NCBI RefSeq assembly: GCF_025152745.1
Contig: NZ_CP104040.1
Span: forward strand, 186,001-250,000
Direction of reading: 5' to 3'
Source: Rhizobium sp. WSM4643
GTDB taxonomy: Bacteria > Pseudomonadota > Alphaproteobacteria > Rhizobiales > Rhizobiaceae
Length of the DNA: 64,000 nt
The notes under the pieces are model-generated. The model made no database searches, was not told the origin of the DNA, and saw only the letters and a list, made by a program, of their open reading frames with translations. This document shows positions 24,855 through 32,798 of the stretch, one piece after another. Position 1 is the first letter of the stretch. Each line of letters begins with the position of its first letter. The position numbers and the translations under genes are program-made.

Positions 24855-25253
24855 TCAGGTCTTCTGCGGAAGGGGATTGGTGTTTTCCTCGGCCTGGAAC
24901 TCCTTCACCATCCCCATGAAACTCTTCATCATCCGCTCCATGATGCTGATCGAACGGTCGACCTCGGCATCGCTCGGCAGCGCACGCTGGATCACACCGC
25001 CCTGTTCGAGTGCCGTCACCCGCTTTGACAGCCGGTCGAGTTCGTCCTCATAGGCCGCCCGCTCGTCGGCGGCCATCCGGCAGACGAGGGCGCCGTCCTT
25101 GTCCTGGCAGATCGACATGGCCCCGGTCTGCCGATCGAGCCGGACGAAATGGTCACCGCTCTTCTCCAGCTGGAAGCGGCCCGCATCGGTTTCGACGGCC
25201 GCGGCCGCCAATGGCATCAGAAAAACGCCAAGCGTGATAACGAATGCCTTCAT
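24855..25253 (-). CDS. Small exported protein with coiled coil, unknown function
   Basis: 132 residues from ATG 25253; upstream in-frame sequence to 25385 is rejected. Signal peptide MKAFVITLGVFLMPLAAAA, then a small beta part with two cysteines (GAMSICQDKDGALVCRM) and a charged helix (ADERAAYEDELDRLSKRVTALEQ) followed by a Met-rich segment (SIMERMMKSFMGMVKEF). The pattern is found in other rhizobial hypothetical proteins; no named domain. Confidence 0.7.
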   Translation of the reverse strand: MKAFVITLGVFLMPLAAAAVETDAGRFQLEKSGDHFVRLDRQTGAMSICQDKDGALVCRMAADERAAYEDELDRLSKRVTALEQGGVIQRALPSDAEVDRSISIMERMMKSFMGMVKEFQAEENTNPLPQKT

Positions 25254-25369
25254 CTTCTTATCCTCCGGATTTTGCCAGTGGCGGTCCCGTTTTTCGGCGC
25301 CGGGGCGTGGACATCGCCGCCTCTTTCCTGCAAAGCCCTCGTGACCAAGGAACAGCCTATCGTGAGGCC

Positions 25370-25726
25370 ATGATGACCCTGACACCGACCCTTTACAAGA
25401 TCGTGACGGAAACGCTCTGGCAGCAAGCCAGACAAACCGGCACTTTTCATGGCGCCGGCATTGATCTCAAGGATGGCTTCATCCATTTCTCGACAGCGGA
25501 GCAGGTGAAGCAAACTGCCGCCTTGCATTTTGCTGGCCAGTCCGGCCTGCTGCTGATTGCCGTCGATGGCAGCGGCCTCGGTGACAAGCTGGTCTTCGAA
25601 CCCTCGCGCGGCGGCGATCTCTTCCCGCATCTCTACGCCGATCTGCCGCTGGCCGCCGTGCTCTGGGAGGCGCCGCTGCCGCTCGACGAAGCTGGCGCCC
25701 ATGTCTTTCCGGAGCTGCAGTCATGA
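25370..25726 (+). CDS. DUF952 family protein
   Basis: 118 residues from ATG 25370 (GAGG upstream; ATG 25373 is an alternative). It shows the family pattern LYKIVTETLWQQA, GAGIDLKDGFIHFSTAEQV, LLLIAVDG, PHLYADLPLAAVLW. The fold is related to ADP-ribosyltransferase-like small proteins, and the role is unknown. It overlaps pyrD by four bases (ATGA), a pairing common in rhizobia, so both are probably one transcript. Confidence 0.85.
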   Translation: MMTLTPTLYKIVTETLWQQARQTGTFHGAGIDLKDGFIHFSTAEQVKQTAALHFAGQSGLLLIAVDGSGLGDKLVFEPSRGGDLFPHLYADLPLAAVLWEAPLPLDEAGAHVFPELQS

Positions 25727-26811
25727 TCGATCCCCTCAAGCGTCTCGCCCGCAAGGGTCTCTTCCTGTTCGATCCGGAAACGGCGCACGGCATGTCGATC
25801 GCCGCCTTGAAATCCGGCCTCGTGCCCGCTTGCCAGCTGACGCCCGATCCGCGCCTGCGCCAGACCGTTGCTGGCCTTACCTTCGAAAATCCGCTCGGCA
25901 TGGCCGCCGGCTACGACAAGAATGCCGAAGTGCCGGAGGCGCTGTTGAAGCTCGGTTTCGGCTTTACCGAGATCGGCACGGTGACGCCGAAGCCGCAATC
26001 CGGCAATTCGCGGCCGCGCATCTTCCGCCTGGTGGAGGATGAAGGCGTCATCAACCGTCTCGGCTTCAACAATGAAGGCCATGATGCCGCCTTCGGGCGC
26101 CTCGCCGCGCTAGGGGGCGGTGGCATGATCGGCGTCAATATCGGCGCCAACAAGGATAGCGAGGACCGCATCGCCGACTATGTCGCCGGCATCCGCCGTT
26201 TTTATTCCGTCGCGCGCTATTTCACCGCCAACATCTCATCGCCGAACACGCCCGGCCTGCGCGACCTGCAGGGGCGCGAAAGCCTGGCGGTGCTGTTATC
26301 ATCAGTGCTTGCGGCGCGCGACGAGATGGCAGCGACTTCCGGCCGGAAGATCCCGGTCTTTCTGAAGATCGCCCCTGATCTGACCGAGGAAGGTATGGAC
26401 GATATCGCTGCCGAGGCGCTCTCGCATGCGCTGGATGGCCTGATCGTTTCCAACACCACGCTGTCGCGCGACGGCCTCAAGGATCAGCGCCAGGCGAAGG
26501 AGGCGGGCGGCCTTTCCGGCGTACCGCTGTTCGAAAAGTCGACGGCGGTGCTCGCCAGGATGCGCAAGCGTGTCGGCCCTGATCTGCCGATCATCGGCGT
26601 CGGCGGCGTCTCCTCGGCCGAAACCGCGGTCGAGAAGATCAGGGCGGGTGCCGATCTGGTCCAGCTCTACTCCTGCATGGTGTATGAAGGCCCCGGCTTG
26701 GCCGGCGATATCGTCCGCGGCCTCTCGAAACTCCTGGACCGCGAGAAGGCCGCCTCGATCCGCGACTTGCGCGACACCCGGCTGGATTATTGGGCGGCGC
26801 GAAAGGTCTGA
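25723..26811 (+). CDS. pyrD: Dihydroorotate dehydrogenase (quinone), class 2
   Basis: 362 residues. FMN enzyme at the inner membrane oxidising dihydroorotate to orotate with quinone, fourth step of pyrimidine synthesis. An N-terminal amphipathic region (LKRLARKGLFLFDPETAHG) typical of class 2 precedes the barrel: NPLGMAAGYDKNAE, GFTEIGTVTP, NRLGFNNEG, ISSPNTPGLRDLQ (catalytic Ser at ANISSPNTPG), IVSNTTLSRDG, GVGGVSSAETAVEKIRAGADLVQLYS. Its last 25 bases overlap the convergent MATE gene. Confidence 0.95.
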   Translation: MIDPLKRLARKGLFLFDPETAHGMSIAALKSGLVPACQLTPDPRLRQTVAGLTFENPLGMAAGYDKNAEVPEALLKLGFGFTEIGTVTPKPQSGNSRPRIFRLVEDEGVINRLGFNNEGHDAAFGRLAALGGGGMIGVNIGANKDSEDRIADYVAGIRRFYSVARYFTANISSPNTPGLRDLQGRESLAVLLSSVLAARDEMAATSGRKIPVFLKIAPDLTEEGMDDIAAEALSHALDGLIVSNTTLSRDGLKDQRQAKEAGGLSGVPLFEKSTAVLARMRKRVGPDLPIIGVGGVSSAETAVEKIRAGADLVQLYSCMVYEGPGLAGDIVRGLSKLLDREKAASIRDLRDTRLDYWAARKV

Positions 26812-28133
26812 TCGGCCCGCCGCTTCACCAGCGTCGCCAGGAAGAACCCGCGGAAGAGCAGGAAGGCGTTCATCGCCAGCCACAGGCCGTGGTTGCCGAA
26901 GAGCGGCACGAAGACCGCGAGCATCACGAGATAGCCGGCAAAAGAGATCAGCATCCGGTTGCGCATGTCGACCGACCACGTGGCGCCGATGAAGACCCCG
27001 TCCATCAGGAAGGCGAGCGCTCCGGTCAGTCCCGTCACCGCCGCCCAGGGCAGATAGATTTCAGCCGCCTGCCGCACCTCCGGTGAGGTCGTCAGCACCG
27101 AGATCAGCCAGGGACCGGCGAGGAAGAAGAAGGCGGAGCCAACAGCCGCCAGCCCGAAGGACCACAAGATCGTGAGCTTCAGCCCACGGTCGAAGGCCGG
27201 CCGGTAATGCGCGCCGATCGCCCGGCCGATGATCTGTTCGGCGGCATTGGCAAGCCCGTCGAGATAATAGCCCGACAGCAGAAAGAAATTCATCACCACG
27301 GCATTGGCGGCAAGCGTCACCGCGCCGAAGCTGGTGCCGATCCGCGTCATGATGGTGAAGGCGCCGATCAGCACGAAGGTGCGGATCAGGATGTCGCGGT
27401 TGAGCGCGAAAAGCTCGGCCAGCCGGTGCCGGGAAAAGATCTCCGCCCATGCCGGCCGCGCTGCCTTGCCGAAGCCTCGCAGCACAATGGCTAGCCCGGC
27501 GAGCGCGCCGACCGTTTCGCCGGCCATCGTGCCCCAGGCAACCCCCGCCACGCCCCAGTCGAGCGTCAGGCCAAGATAGATGGAAAGCAGGATGTTGATG
27601 CCGTTGATAACAGCCTGCAGCAGCAGTCCGATATTGCCCTGTCCGCGCCCGAGCACGAACCCCAGGATGGCATAATTCGCCAGCGCCGCCGGTGCTGCCA
27701 GCATGCGGATCGAAAAATAGGTGCTGGTCGCCTCGGCGATCGCGCCTTCCGCCCCCATCAGCCTCAACCCCGCCGCCATCAGCAGCGGCGAAAGACCGAG
27801 CAGCGCCAGTCCGCAGCCGAGCGCCGAAATCATCGCCCGGGAGAACACCGCCTGCTGCTCGTGCTGGTCGCGCCGGCCATAGGCCTGCGCCGTCAGCCCG
27901 GTCGTCGACGCGCGCAGGAAGTTGAAGCTGCCGAGGATCAGATCGAAGAGCATCGCGCCGATCGCCAGCCCTGCCAGCGCCTCCGCATTGCCCATGCGGC
28001 CGACGACGGCGGTGTTCGTCAGCCCGAGCAGCGGCGTCGTCATGAACCCCAGCGTCATCGGAATGGCGATCGACAGCACCAGCCGGTGCGTCACGTCGAA
28101 CGCAAGCGCGTTGTGATTGCTGCGTGTATCCAT
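26787..28133 (-). CDS. MATE-family efflux transporter (DinF-like)
   Basis: 448 residues, about 12 hydrophobic spans. It begins VTHRLVLSIAIPMTLGFMTTPLLGLTNTAVVGRMG, with the conserved Pro/Asn/Thr of the first half, and has the duplicated six-span layout (second half from IFSRHRLAELFALNRDILIRT). The sequence resembles the DinF branch, which exports cationic or organic compounds against sodium or protons. Substrate unknown. Overlaps pyrD tail-to-tail. ATG 28133. Confidence 0.88.
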   Translation of the reverse strand: MDTRSNHNALAFDVTHRLVLSIAIPMTLGFMTTPLLGLTNTAVVGRMGNAEALAGLAIGAMLFDLILGSFNFLRASTTGLTAQAYGRRDQHEQQAVFSRAMISALGCGLALLGLSPLLMAAGLRLMGAEGAIAEATSTYFSIRMLAAPAALANYAILGFVLGRGQGNIGLLLQAVINGINILLSIYLGLTLDWGVAGVAWGTMAGETVGALAGLAIVLRGFGKAARPAWAEIFSRHRLAELFALNRDILIRTFVLIGAFTIMTRIGTSFGAVTLAANAVVMNFFLLSGYYLDGLANAAEQIIGRAIGAHYRPAFDRGLKLTILWSFGLAAVGSAFFFLAGPWLISVLTTSPEVRQAAEIYLPWAAVTGLTGALAFLMDGVFIGATWSVDMRNRMLISFAGYLVMLAVFVPLFGNHGLWLAMNAFLLFRGFFLATLVKRRADQTFRAAQ

Positions 28134-28218
28134 GCCGGCCTCGTCGCGGCAGCGCCACGCGTCGTTTCAGACGCGCAACAGACGCTGCATCACTTGAACT
28201 GCTGCAGGCGGAATCACC

Positions 28219-28716
28219 TCAGCTGGAAAGCACCATGGCCCAATAGGGCAGGTTCCTGGAAGATGTATTATGGGCGACGGCAACGCCAAGACCGTCATAA
28301 CGACCGAGCATGTTTTCCAGGTGATGCGGCGAGTTGATCCAGGCCGTCACCACGGCATCGACGCTTTGCTGGCCGGCGGCGATATTCTCAGCCGCCGGCA
28401 GCCGCACGCCGCTCGCCTTGACGCGCGCACCGAAGCTGTCGGTCATGCCCATCAGATGCGCCATCTTGCCGGCGCTCGCCATGCGTTTCGCCTGGAACAA
28501 GGCTGCAGTGCTCGCCGCAGGATCGACGGTAAGCGGCGGCAGGCCGTTTTTGGCCCTGAGCTGGTTGACGAGCGGCAGCACGCTCGGCGTCTCGTCCTCG
28601 CCGTCGGAAGGCGTCCCAGCGATTCGCGGGGTCGTGGTGCAGCCGGCGATGCCGGCGGCGAGCGCAAGTCCGGAAAGGCGCAACAGGCTGCGTCTGGAAA
28701 GATCGATGGATGTCAT
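28219..28716 (-). CDS. CAP/SCP-domain lipoprotein
   Basis: 165 residues. The N-terminus has both a twin-Arg-like start (SRRSLLRLSGLALAAGIAGC) and a lipobox IAGC. The rest is a CAP (PR-1/YkwD-like) domain: LVNQLRAKNGLPPLTVDPAASTAALFQAKRMA, MAHLMGM, AENIAAGQQSVDAVVTAWINSPHHLENMLGRYDGLGVA, with the conserved His/Glu pattern. Bacterial CAP proteins are extracellular and of unclear biochemistry. Preceded by a one-base gap by the small membrane protein gene, so likely co-transcribed. Confidence 0.85.
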   Translation of the reverse strand: MTSIDLSRRSLLRLSGLALAAGIAGCTTTPRIAGTPSDGEDETPSVLPLVNQLRAKNGLPPLTVDPAASTAALFQAKRMASAGKMAHLMGMTDSFGARVKASGVRLPAAENIAAGQQSVDAVVTAWINSPHHLENMLGRYDGLGVAVAHNTSSRNLPYWAMVLSS

Positions 28717-28717
28717 G

Positions 28718-28984
28718 TTACCGGCGGTAGCTGAAAAGACGAAGGATGATGAAGAGCGGGATAACGATCGTCGCGCCGAGGATGAGATAGTCGCCGACGC
28801 GCCCGAGGGCCGAGAAGCCCCGATACCAGATCTCCAGGATGAAATCGCGTATGCCGTAGATGATGCCCCACGGCGTCAGGCCGAAGACGGTCATGACGAA
28901 ACCGACGATCAGCGACACCACGATAAGCTTTATCAATGTGCGGCCGATTGAATCGCCGAGGAACCTGTTCGCCTGATCGGACAT
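28718..28984 (-). CDS. Small integral membrane protein
   Basis: 88 residues from ATG 28984 with CAGGAG upstream. Two hydrophobic spans (IKLIVVSLIVGFVMTVFGL and VGDYLILGATIVIPLFIILRLF) joined by a short aromatic loop. Looks like a conserved rhizobial hypothetical family; no enzymatic motif. Likely forms an operon with the CAP lipoprotein that starts two bases after its stop. Confidence 0.75.
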   Translation of the reverse strand: MSDQANRFLGDSIGRTLIKLIVVSLIVGFVMTVFGLTPWGIIYGIRDFILEIWYRGFSALGRVGDYLILGATIVIPLFIILRLFSYRR

Positions 28985-29177
28985 AAACCATCTCCTGTTT
29001 GCCCTTGGAATAGGGTCGCGGCGCGACGCCCGCAAGCCCTTTCCGGAATTGGCCGCTAAGCCCCTTGCGGGCTTGGCTGCTTCGCCCCCTTTTATGGCTG
29101 GGCCGCTTCGCCTCTGAAATAGGACTTGAGTTTTTTTGTGGCCGCCGCCAAATGCGGGCGAACCCATAGGTCAATTC

Positions 29178-30110
29178 ATGCAGCCCCACCAACTTTCCTC
29201 CGGCGACGTCATTGCCGACCGCCGCGCCGACTACGCCAGGATGCTCGAGGAAGGCGGCGAGCCGGAAGCGGCTGCCGAGCTGATGGAACAGGCCCTCGAA
29301 CTCGTGCCTGCCTGGGCCGCCGGCTGGTATCGCCTCGCCACCTATCTGGAAAAGGCGGGCAGGGACGAAGCCGCGATCGAGGCCTATCGCAGGACGCTTG
29401 CTCTCGGTCCCGATGATATTTTCGGCGCCGCCCTCAAGCTCGCCCTTCTCGGCGACGGTGTGGTGCCTGACCGGCCGCCGAGCCGCTATGTCGAGCGCCT
29501 CTTCGACGACTATGCCGACCGTTTCGAATCGGCACTTGTGGAAAAACTCGACTACAGCGTCCCGCAGAAACTGGCGGCGCTCATCGCCTCCACCGGCAGG
29601 CACTACGAGTTCGCCGTCGATCTCGGCTGCGGCACCGGCCTGCTTGGCCCTGAAATCCGTAGCCGTGCCGGTCGCCTCGAAGGCTTCGATCTCTCGCAGA
29701 ACATGCTGGCGAAGGCCGGCGAGAAACAGGTCTATGACAGTCTCGCCCAGGCCGATCTCTCGCTCGCGCCCGATCTTTCCGGCCTCTTCGTGGATGCCGC
29801 GCGCCATCGCGCCGACCTGGTGACGGCAGCCGATGTGCTGATGTATCTCGGCAATCTCGAGAGCGTCTTTGCCATCGTCGGAGACCTCGCTGCACCAGGC
29901 GCCGATATTGCCTTTTCCGTCGAGGATGCCGGTGACGGCGAGGGCTTCCATCTCGCTCCGTCGCTGCGTTATGCCCATTCGGAAAGCTATGTCAGGATGC
30001 TTCTTGCCGGTCACGGCTTCCAAATCCTGAAGATTGTCAAATCGGTCATTCGCAAAGATGGCGGAAAACCAGTTTTCGGCATTCTTTTCCTTGCGCGCAA
30101 GCTCGCGTGA
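29178..30110 (+). CDS. TPR-containing class I SAM-dependent methyltransferase
   Basis: 310 residues from ATG 29178. Residues 1-85 form about two TPR units (ADYARMLEEGGEPEAAAELMEQALELVPAWAAGWYRLATYLEKAG). A methyltransferase domain then starts at FAVDLGCGTGLLGPEIRSRAGRLEGFDLSQNMLAKA (motif I and the following acidic strand), with VTAADVLMYLG as motif IV. Cytoplasmic. Substrate unknown; TPR-methyltransferase fusions often act on proteins or small acids. Monocistronic. Confidence 0.85.
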   Translation: MQPHQLSSGDVIADRRADYARMLEEGGEPEAAAELMEQALELVPAWAAGWYRLATYLEKAGRDEAAIEAYRRTLALGPDDIFGAALKLALLGDGVVPDRPPSRYVERLFDDYADRFESALVEKLDYSVPQKLAALIASTGRHYEFAVDLGCGTGLLGPEIRSRAGRLEGFDLSQNMLAKAGEKQVYDSLAQADLSLAPDLSGLFVDAARHRADLVTAADVLMYLGNLESVFAIVGDLAAPGADIAFSVEDAGDGEGFHLAPSLRYAHSESYVRMLLAGHGFQILKIVKSVIRKDGGKPVFGILFLARKLA

Positions 30111-30321
30111 GCGAACATTTCTTGCGATGTTTTTATAGGTCAGCATTGCTTACCTATTTCGCTTGATCGAACGACCGAAAAACCCGATACTGCACCGCAT
30201 CGGCAGAGTGCTCGGCAATATTACGCCGAGGCGCTCGGGCTCCTTTCATGATCCCAAATTCCGTCGCGCTCGGGCCTTCCCAAGCGCGTTCTTCAACTCG
30301 ACTGCCGTGGAGACTGGCGAC

Positions 30322-30957
30322 ATGACACAGCTCATCAATGCCCTTGGCTTCTGGAATACGACCGCGACGCGCCATACGCCGATCGAAGACGTGCAGGGCA
30401 TATTCTCCGGCAGTCTAGTCGCCGCTCTCGGCCTCTACGTGCTCGCCAGCGCCGGCCTTCTCACCGGCAGCACGGCCGGCGTGGCCTTCCTCCTGCATTA
30501 TGCCTTCGGCGTCAATTTCGGGCTTGCCTTCTTCCTGCTCAACCTGCCGTTCTTCTATCTCTCCTGGAAGCGCCTCGGCGTGACCTTCACCATCAAGACC
30601 TTCATCGCCATCGGCCTGACCTCGGTGCTTGCCGATGTACAGTCGCGCTTCTTCTCCATTTCGAGCATTCATCCGGCCTGGGCGGCCCTTCTCGGCGGCT
30701 TGCTGCTCGGCTTCGGCCTGCTGGCGCTCTATCGCCACCGCGCCAGCCTCGGCGGTGTCGGCATTCTCGGCATCTACCTGCAGGAGCGTTTTGGCATCCG
30801 CGCCGGCCTCGTCCAGCTCGCCATCGACATGTGCGTGCTCGCCGCCGCCTTCTTCGTCACCACGCCGCCTGTTGTCTTCTATTCAGTGCTCGGCGCCGTC
30901 GTCCTAAACCTCTTCGTCGCCATCAATCACCGCGCCGACCGCTACATCGCGTTGTAA
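30322..30957 (+). CDS. YitT-type integral membrane protein
   Basis: 211 residues from ATG 30322, with GGAG ten bases upstream; an in-frame extension back to 30163 reads as non-protein and is rejected. Five or six spans (SLVAALGLYVLASAGLLTGSTAGVAFLLHYAFG, FGLAFFLLNLPFFYLSWKRLG, WAALLGGLLLGFGLLALY, VLAAAFFVTTPPVVFYSVLGAVVLNLFV), with the family motif TGSTAGVAFLLHY and GGVGILGIYLQ. The YitT/DUF161 family has no settled function. Confidence 0.8.
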   Translation: MTQLINALGFWNTTATRHTPIEDVQGIFSGSLVAALGLYVLASAGLLTGSTAGVAFLLHYAFGVNFGLAFFLLNLPFFYLSWKRLGVTFTIKTFIAIGLTSVLADVQSRFFSISSIHPAWAALLGGLLLGFGLLALYRHRASLGGVGILGIYLQERFGIRAGLVQLAIDMCVLAAAFFVTTPPVVFYSVLGAVVLNLFVAINHRADRYIAL

Positions 30958-31313
30958 GGGAAGCCGGCCAGGTCCCTCTTGCCGCGACTGGGTTAGGGTG
31001 AGGCCACACTATGGCAAGTCATCGCCAATTGCTTGTGGCCGGAAGAGCTAAAGCCTGCTAGCACCTGCTCCAGCATGCGAGGAGAAGGAAGCATGCCGCA
31101 ACCTCTCCGTTCCCACCTCGCTCTCGCGTGGCACGTCCCCTCTCCCCGTCTTTTACGGGGAGAGGGGACTGCGTCTCACGCTGCCTCTACGATGCGTGCC
31201 GCAGGAAAGGCTCTAACGTTACAATTCGGTAAGCCATTCTAAACAAAACGTAACTTGCCTGTGATCGGTCTCGGCGCCAAATTCTTCTCGCGCCGGATTT
31301 GATGAGGTGAGCT
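30958..31313. repeat. Intergenic region with RIME-like repeat
   Basis: About 31060-31175 holds a RIME copy including CCTCTCCCCGT-CTTTT-ACGGGGAGAGG (near 31138-31166). The rest (30958-31055 and 31176-31313) shows no supported gene, apart from the promoter area of the small ORF that follows. Confidence 0.65.
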
Positions 31314-31481
31314 ATGTCAGATTTGGAAAAGCTTGTGAGACGCCGTATGCAGGAAGAATATGCCAAGGGTGCTTCCGCAGAAGAAATTGCGAAAGTCGTG
31401 CGCGACCTATTCAACAGCATCGACCTCTCGGGCAATCGGTTTGACGCCGTTGCCGTACGGGCCAACAGGGATCATGAGTGA
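31314..31481 (+). CDS. Small conserved-looking protein, 55 residues
   Basis: A short frame, MSDLEKLVRRRMQEEYAKG through to a stop at 31479-31481, with AGGTGA three to eight bases before ATG 31314. The product is a soluble charged helix-rich peptide (SAEEIAKVVRDLFNSIDLSG) without membrane span. Codon use resembles real genes in the first half. No family recognised. It lies between two RIME repeats, so it may be a genuine small protein or a chance frame; the good ribosome binding site favours the former. Confidence 0.5.
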   Translation: MSDLEKLVRRRMQEEYAKGASAEEIAKVVRDLFNSIDLSGNRFDAVAVRANRDHE

Positions 31482-31589
31482 CCCAATATTCGACCGACCC
31501 GAGATTTTCGGGTCGGTTGCCAGGATGCCATTAATCACTACGCCGACACCTCCGCCGGGGGTGAGCCGCGGGTCTCGTCTCAGTCCCGT

Positions 31590-31710
31590 CCTTCGTACGC
31601 CGTAAACGGAGCGAAGGGACATGCCGCAGCGTCTCGATCCCCTCTTCTCCCCGAGGGGAGAAGAGATATGCCGCGACCTCTTCGTTCCCCGCTCACCTCT
31701 CGCATGGCAT
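31590..31710. repeat. RIME-like repeat downstream of the AhpD-like gene
   Basis: Contains GTAAACGGAGCGAAGGGACATGCC and CTTCTCCCC-GA-GGGGAGAAG (about 31646-31668), the same family as at 15382 and 40010. Its hairpin may terminate the minus-strand Rrf2/AhpD transcript. Confidence 0.7.
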
Positions 31711-31715
31711 TGGCC

Positions 31716-32177
31716 TCACGCGGCCTTCGTTACCGCATCGAGCGGATGCTGCGAGCGGAAGCCGACAGCAAGCCGGTTCCAGATATTGATCGCGCCGATT
31801 GCCACCGTAATCTCAGTCATCTCCTTCTCGGAGAAATGTGCCTTCAGCGCCTCGTAGTCGGCATCAGGCGCGCCTGTTTTGGCGATATTGGTCACTGCGT
31901 CAACCCAGCCGAGCAGCGCCCGTTCGCGGGCGTCATAGACCGGGGATTCCCGCCAGACGCACATCAGGTTGATCCATTGTTCGGAGAGCCCATCATGGCG
32001 GGCTTCCTTCACATGCATGTCGACGCAATAGGCGCAGCCATTGATCTGCGAAGCGCGCAGCTTGATCAGGTGGATGAAGCGGCGCTCCAGGCCGGAGGAC
32101 TGGACATATTGCTCGAGCGCGGCGACAGCCTTGTAGGCATCGGGAGCGGCTTTGGCGAAGTTGAAACGCGGTTGCAT
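31716..32177 (-). CDS. Carboxymuconolactone decarboxylase/AhpD-family protein
   Basis: 153 residues from ATG 32177, preceded by AAGGAG. It carries the alkylhydroperoxidase motif: Cys48 and Cys51 with His55 (INGCAYCVDMHVKEA), preceded by LIKLRASQ. These proteins act as small peroxidases or peroxiredoxin partners through the Cys pair. Second gene of an operon with an Rrf2 regulator 23 bases upstream, which suggests a redox or nitrosative stress role under that regulator's control. Confidence 0.85.
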   Translation of the reverse strand: MQPRFNFAKAAPDAYKAVAALEQYVQSSGLERRFIHLIKLRASQINGCAYCVDMHVKEARHDGLSEQWINLMCVWRESPVYDARERALLGWVDAVTNIAKTGAPDADYEALKAHFSEKEMTEITVAIGAINIWNRLAVGFRSQHPLDAVTKAA

Positions 32178-32200
32178 AGTCTTTCTCCTTTGTTGGTGGC

Positions 32201-32701
32201 TCAACGAGCCGTCTTGCGTTCATGGATTTCAAGGAAAGCGCAGCCTCGAGCTGCGATCGATCCGTCGTCGAGAGCATTCAGCTCGATGCCGAGATCGGCA
32301 ATGCTCGTCTTGGCAAGTTCGGCCCGATAGACCCGTTCGGCTCTGAGCATCGCGGCGCTGATGTTGCAGGGCGAGGCAAAGAAGCGATCGGAGACCGGGT
32401 TCGGTCCGCGCTGGCGGATTTCGGCGCAGCGGAAGGCGGGCGCCGGTCCTTCGACCGCGATCACGATGTCGAGCAACGAAATCTCCTTCGGCGCTTTTGC
32501 CAGCCGATATCCGCCCTTCGGCCCCGGCACGGTATCGAGGATGCCGGCGCCCGACAGCGCCTGCAGATGCTTCAGCAGATAACTCGTCGAGACGCCGTGG
32601 AATTCCGCCAGCGCGGCGGCCGAAAGCACGCCGCCTTCGGAGAGGCCGGAAAGCATCGCAACGCTGTGAATAGCCTGCTCGACCCCATCGCCCATCTTCA
32701 T
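32201..32701 (-). CDS. Rrf2-family transcriptional regulator
   Basis: 166 residues. Winged helix typical of Rrf2: GGVLSAAALAEFHGVSTSYLLKHLQALSGAGILDTVPGPKGGYRLAKAPKEISLLDIVIAVEG. Of the three cysteines used by IscR/NsrR to hold an iron-sulfur cluster, I see Cys in FRCAEIR, SPCNIS and a later RGCAF, but the spacing differs, so cluster binding is uncertain. Autoregulation is likely: a perfect inverted repeat lies 20 bases before its ATG. Co-transcribed with the AhpD-like gene. Confidence 0.88.
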   Translation of the reverse strand: MKMGDGVEQAIHSVAMLSGLSEGGVLSAAALAEFHGVSTSYLLKHLQALSGAGILDTVPGPKGGYRLAKAPKEISLLDIVIAVEGPAPAFRCAEIRQRGPNPVSDRFFASPCNISAAMLRAERVYRAELAKTSIADLGIELNALDDGSIAARGCAFLEIHERKTAR

Positions 32702-32720
32702 TCGCCTGGCCTCCTCAATT

Positions 32721-32741
32721 CATGGATAAAAAATATCCATG
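32721..32741. promoter_or_regulatory. Palindromic operator upstream of the Rrf2 gene
   Basis: CATGGATA (32721-32728) and TATCCATG (32734-32741) are exact inverted repeats around five A. It lies between the Rrf2 gene and the divergent helicase gene and resembles the A/T-centred sites bound by Rrf2 repressors. The protein-site match is inferred from position. Confidence 0.75.
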
Positions 32742-32798
32742 ATTATTGCTTTTGTCAATCGCTCTTCTTTTTCCCCCGCATTTCACTACCTTCCAGGC

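Noticed and set aside
28713..30146. Minus-strand frame of 477 residues
   Set aside because: Antisense to the TPR-methyltransferase and to the small membrane protein region; its translation is Arg/Gly/Glu-biased shadow sequence typical of high-GC genomes.
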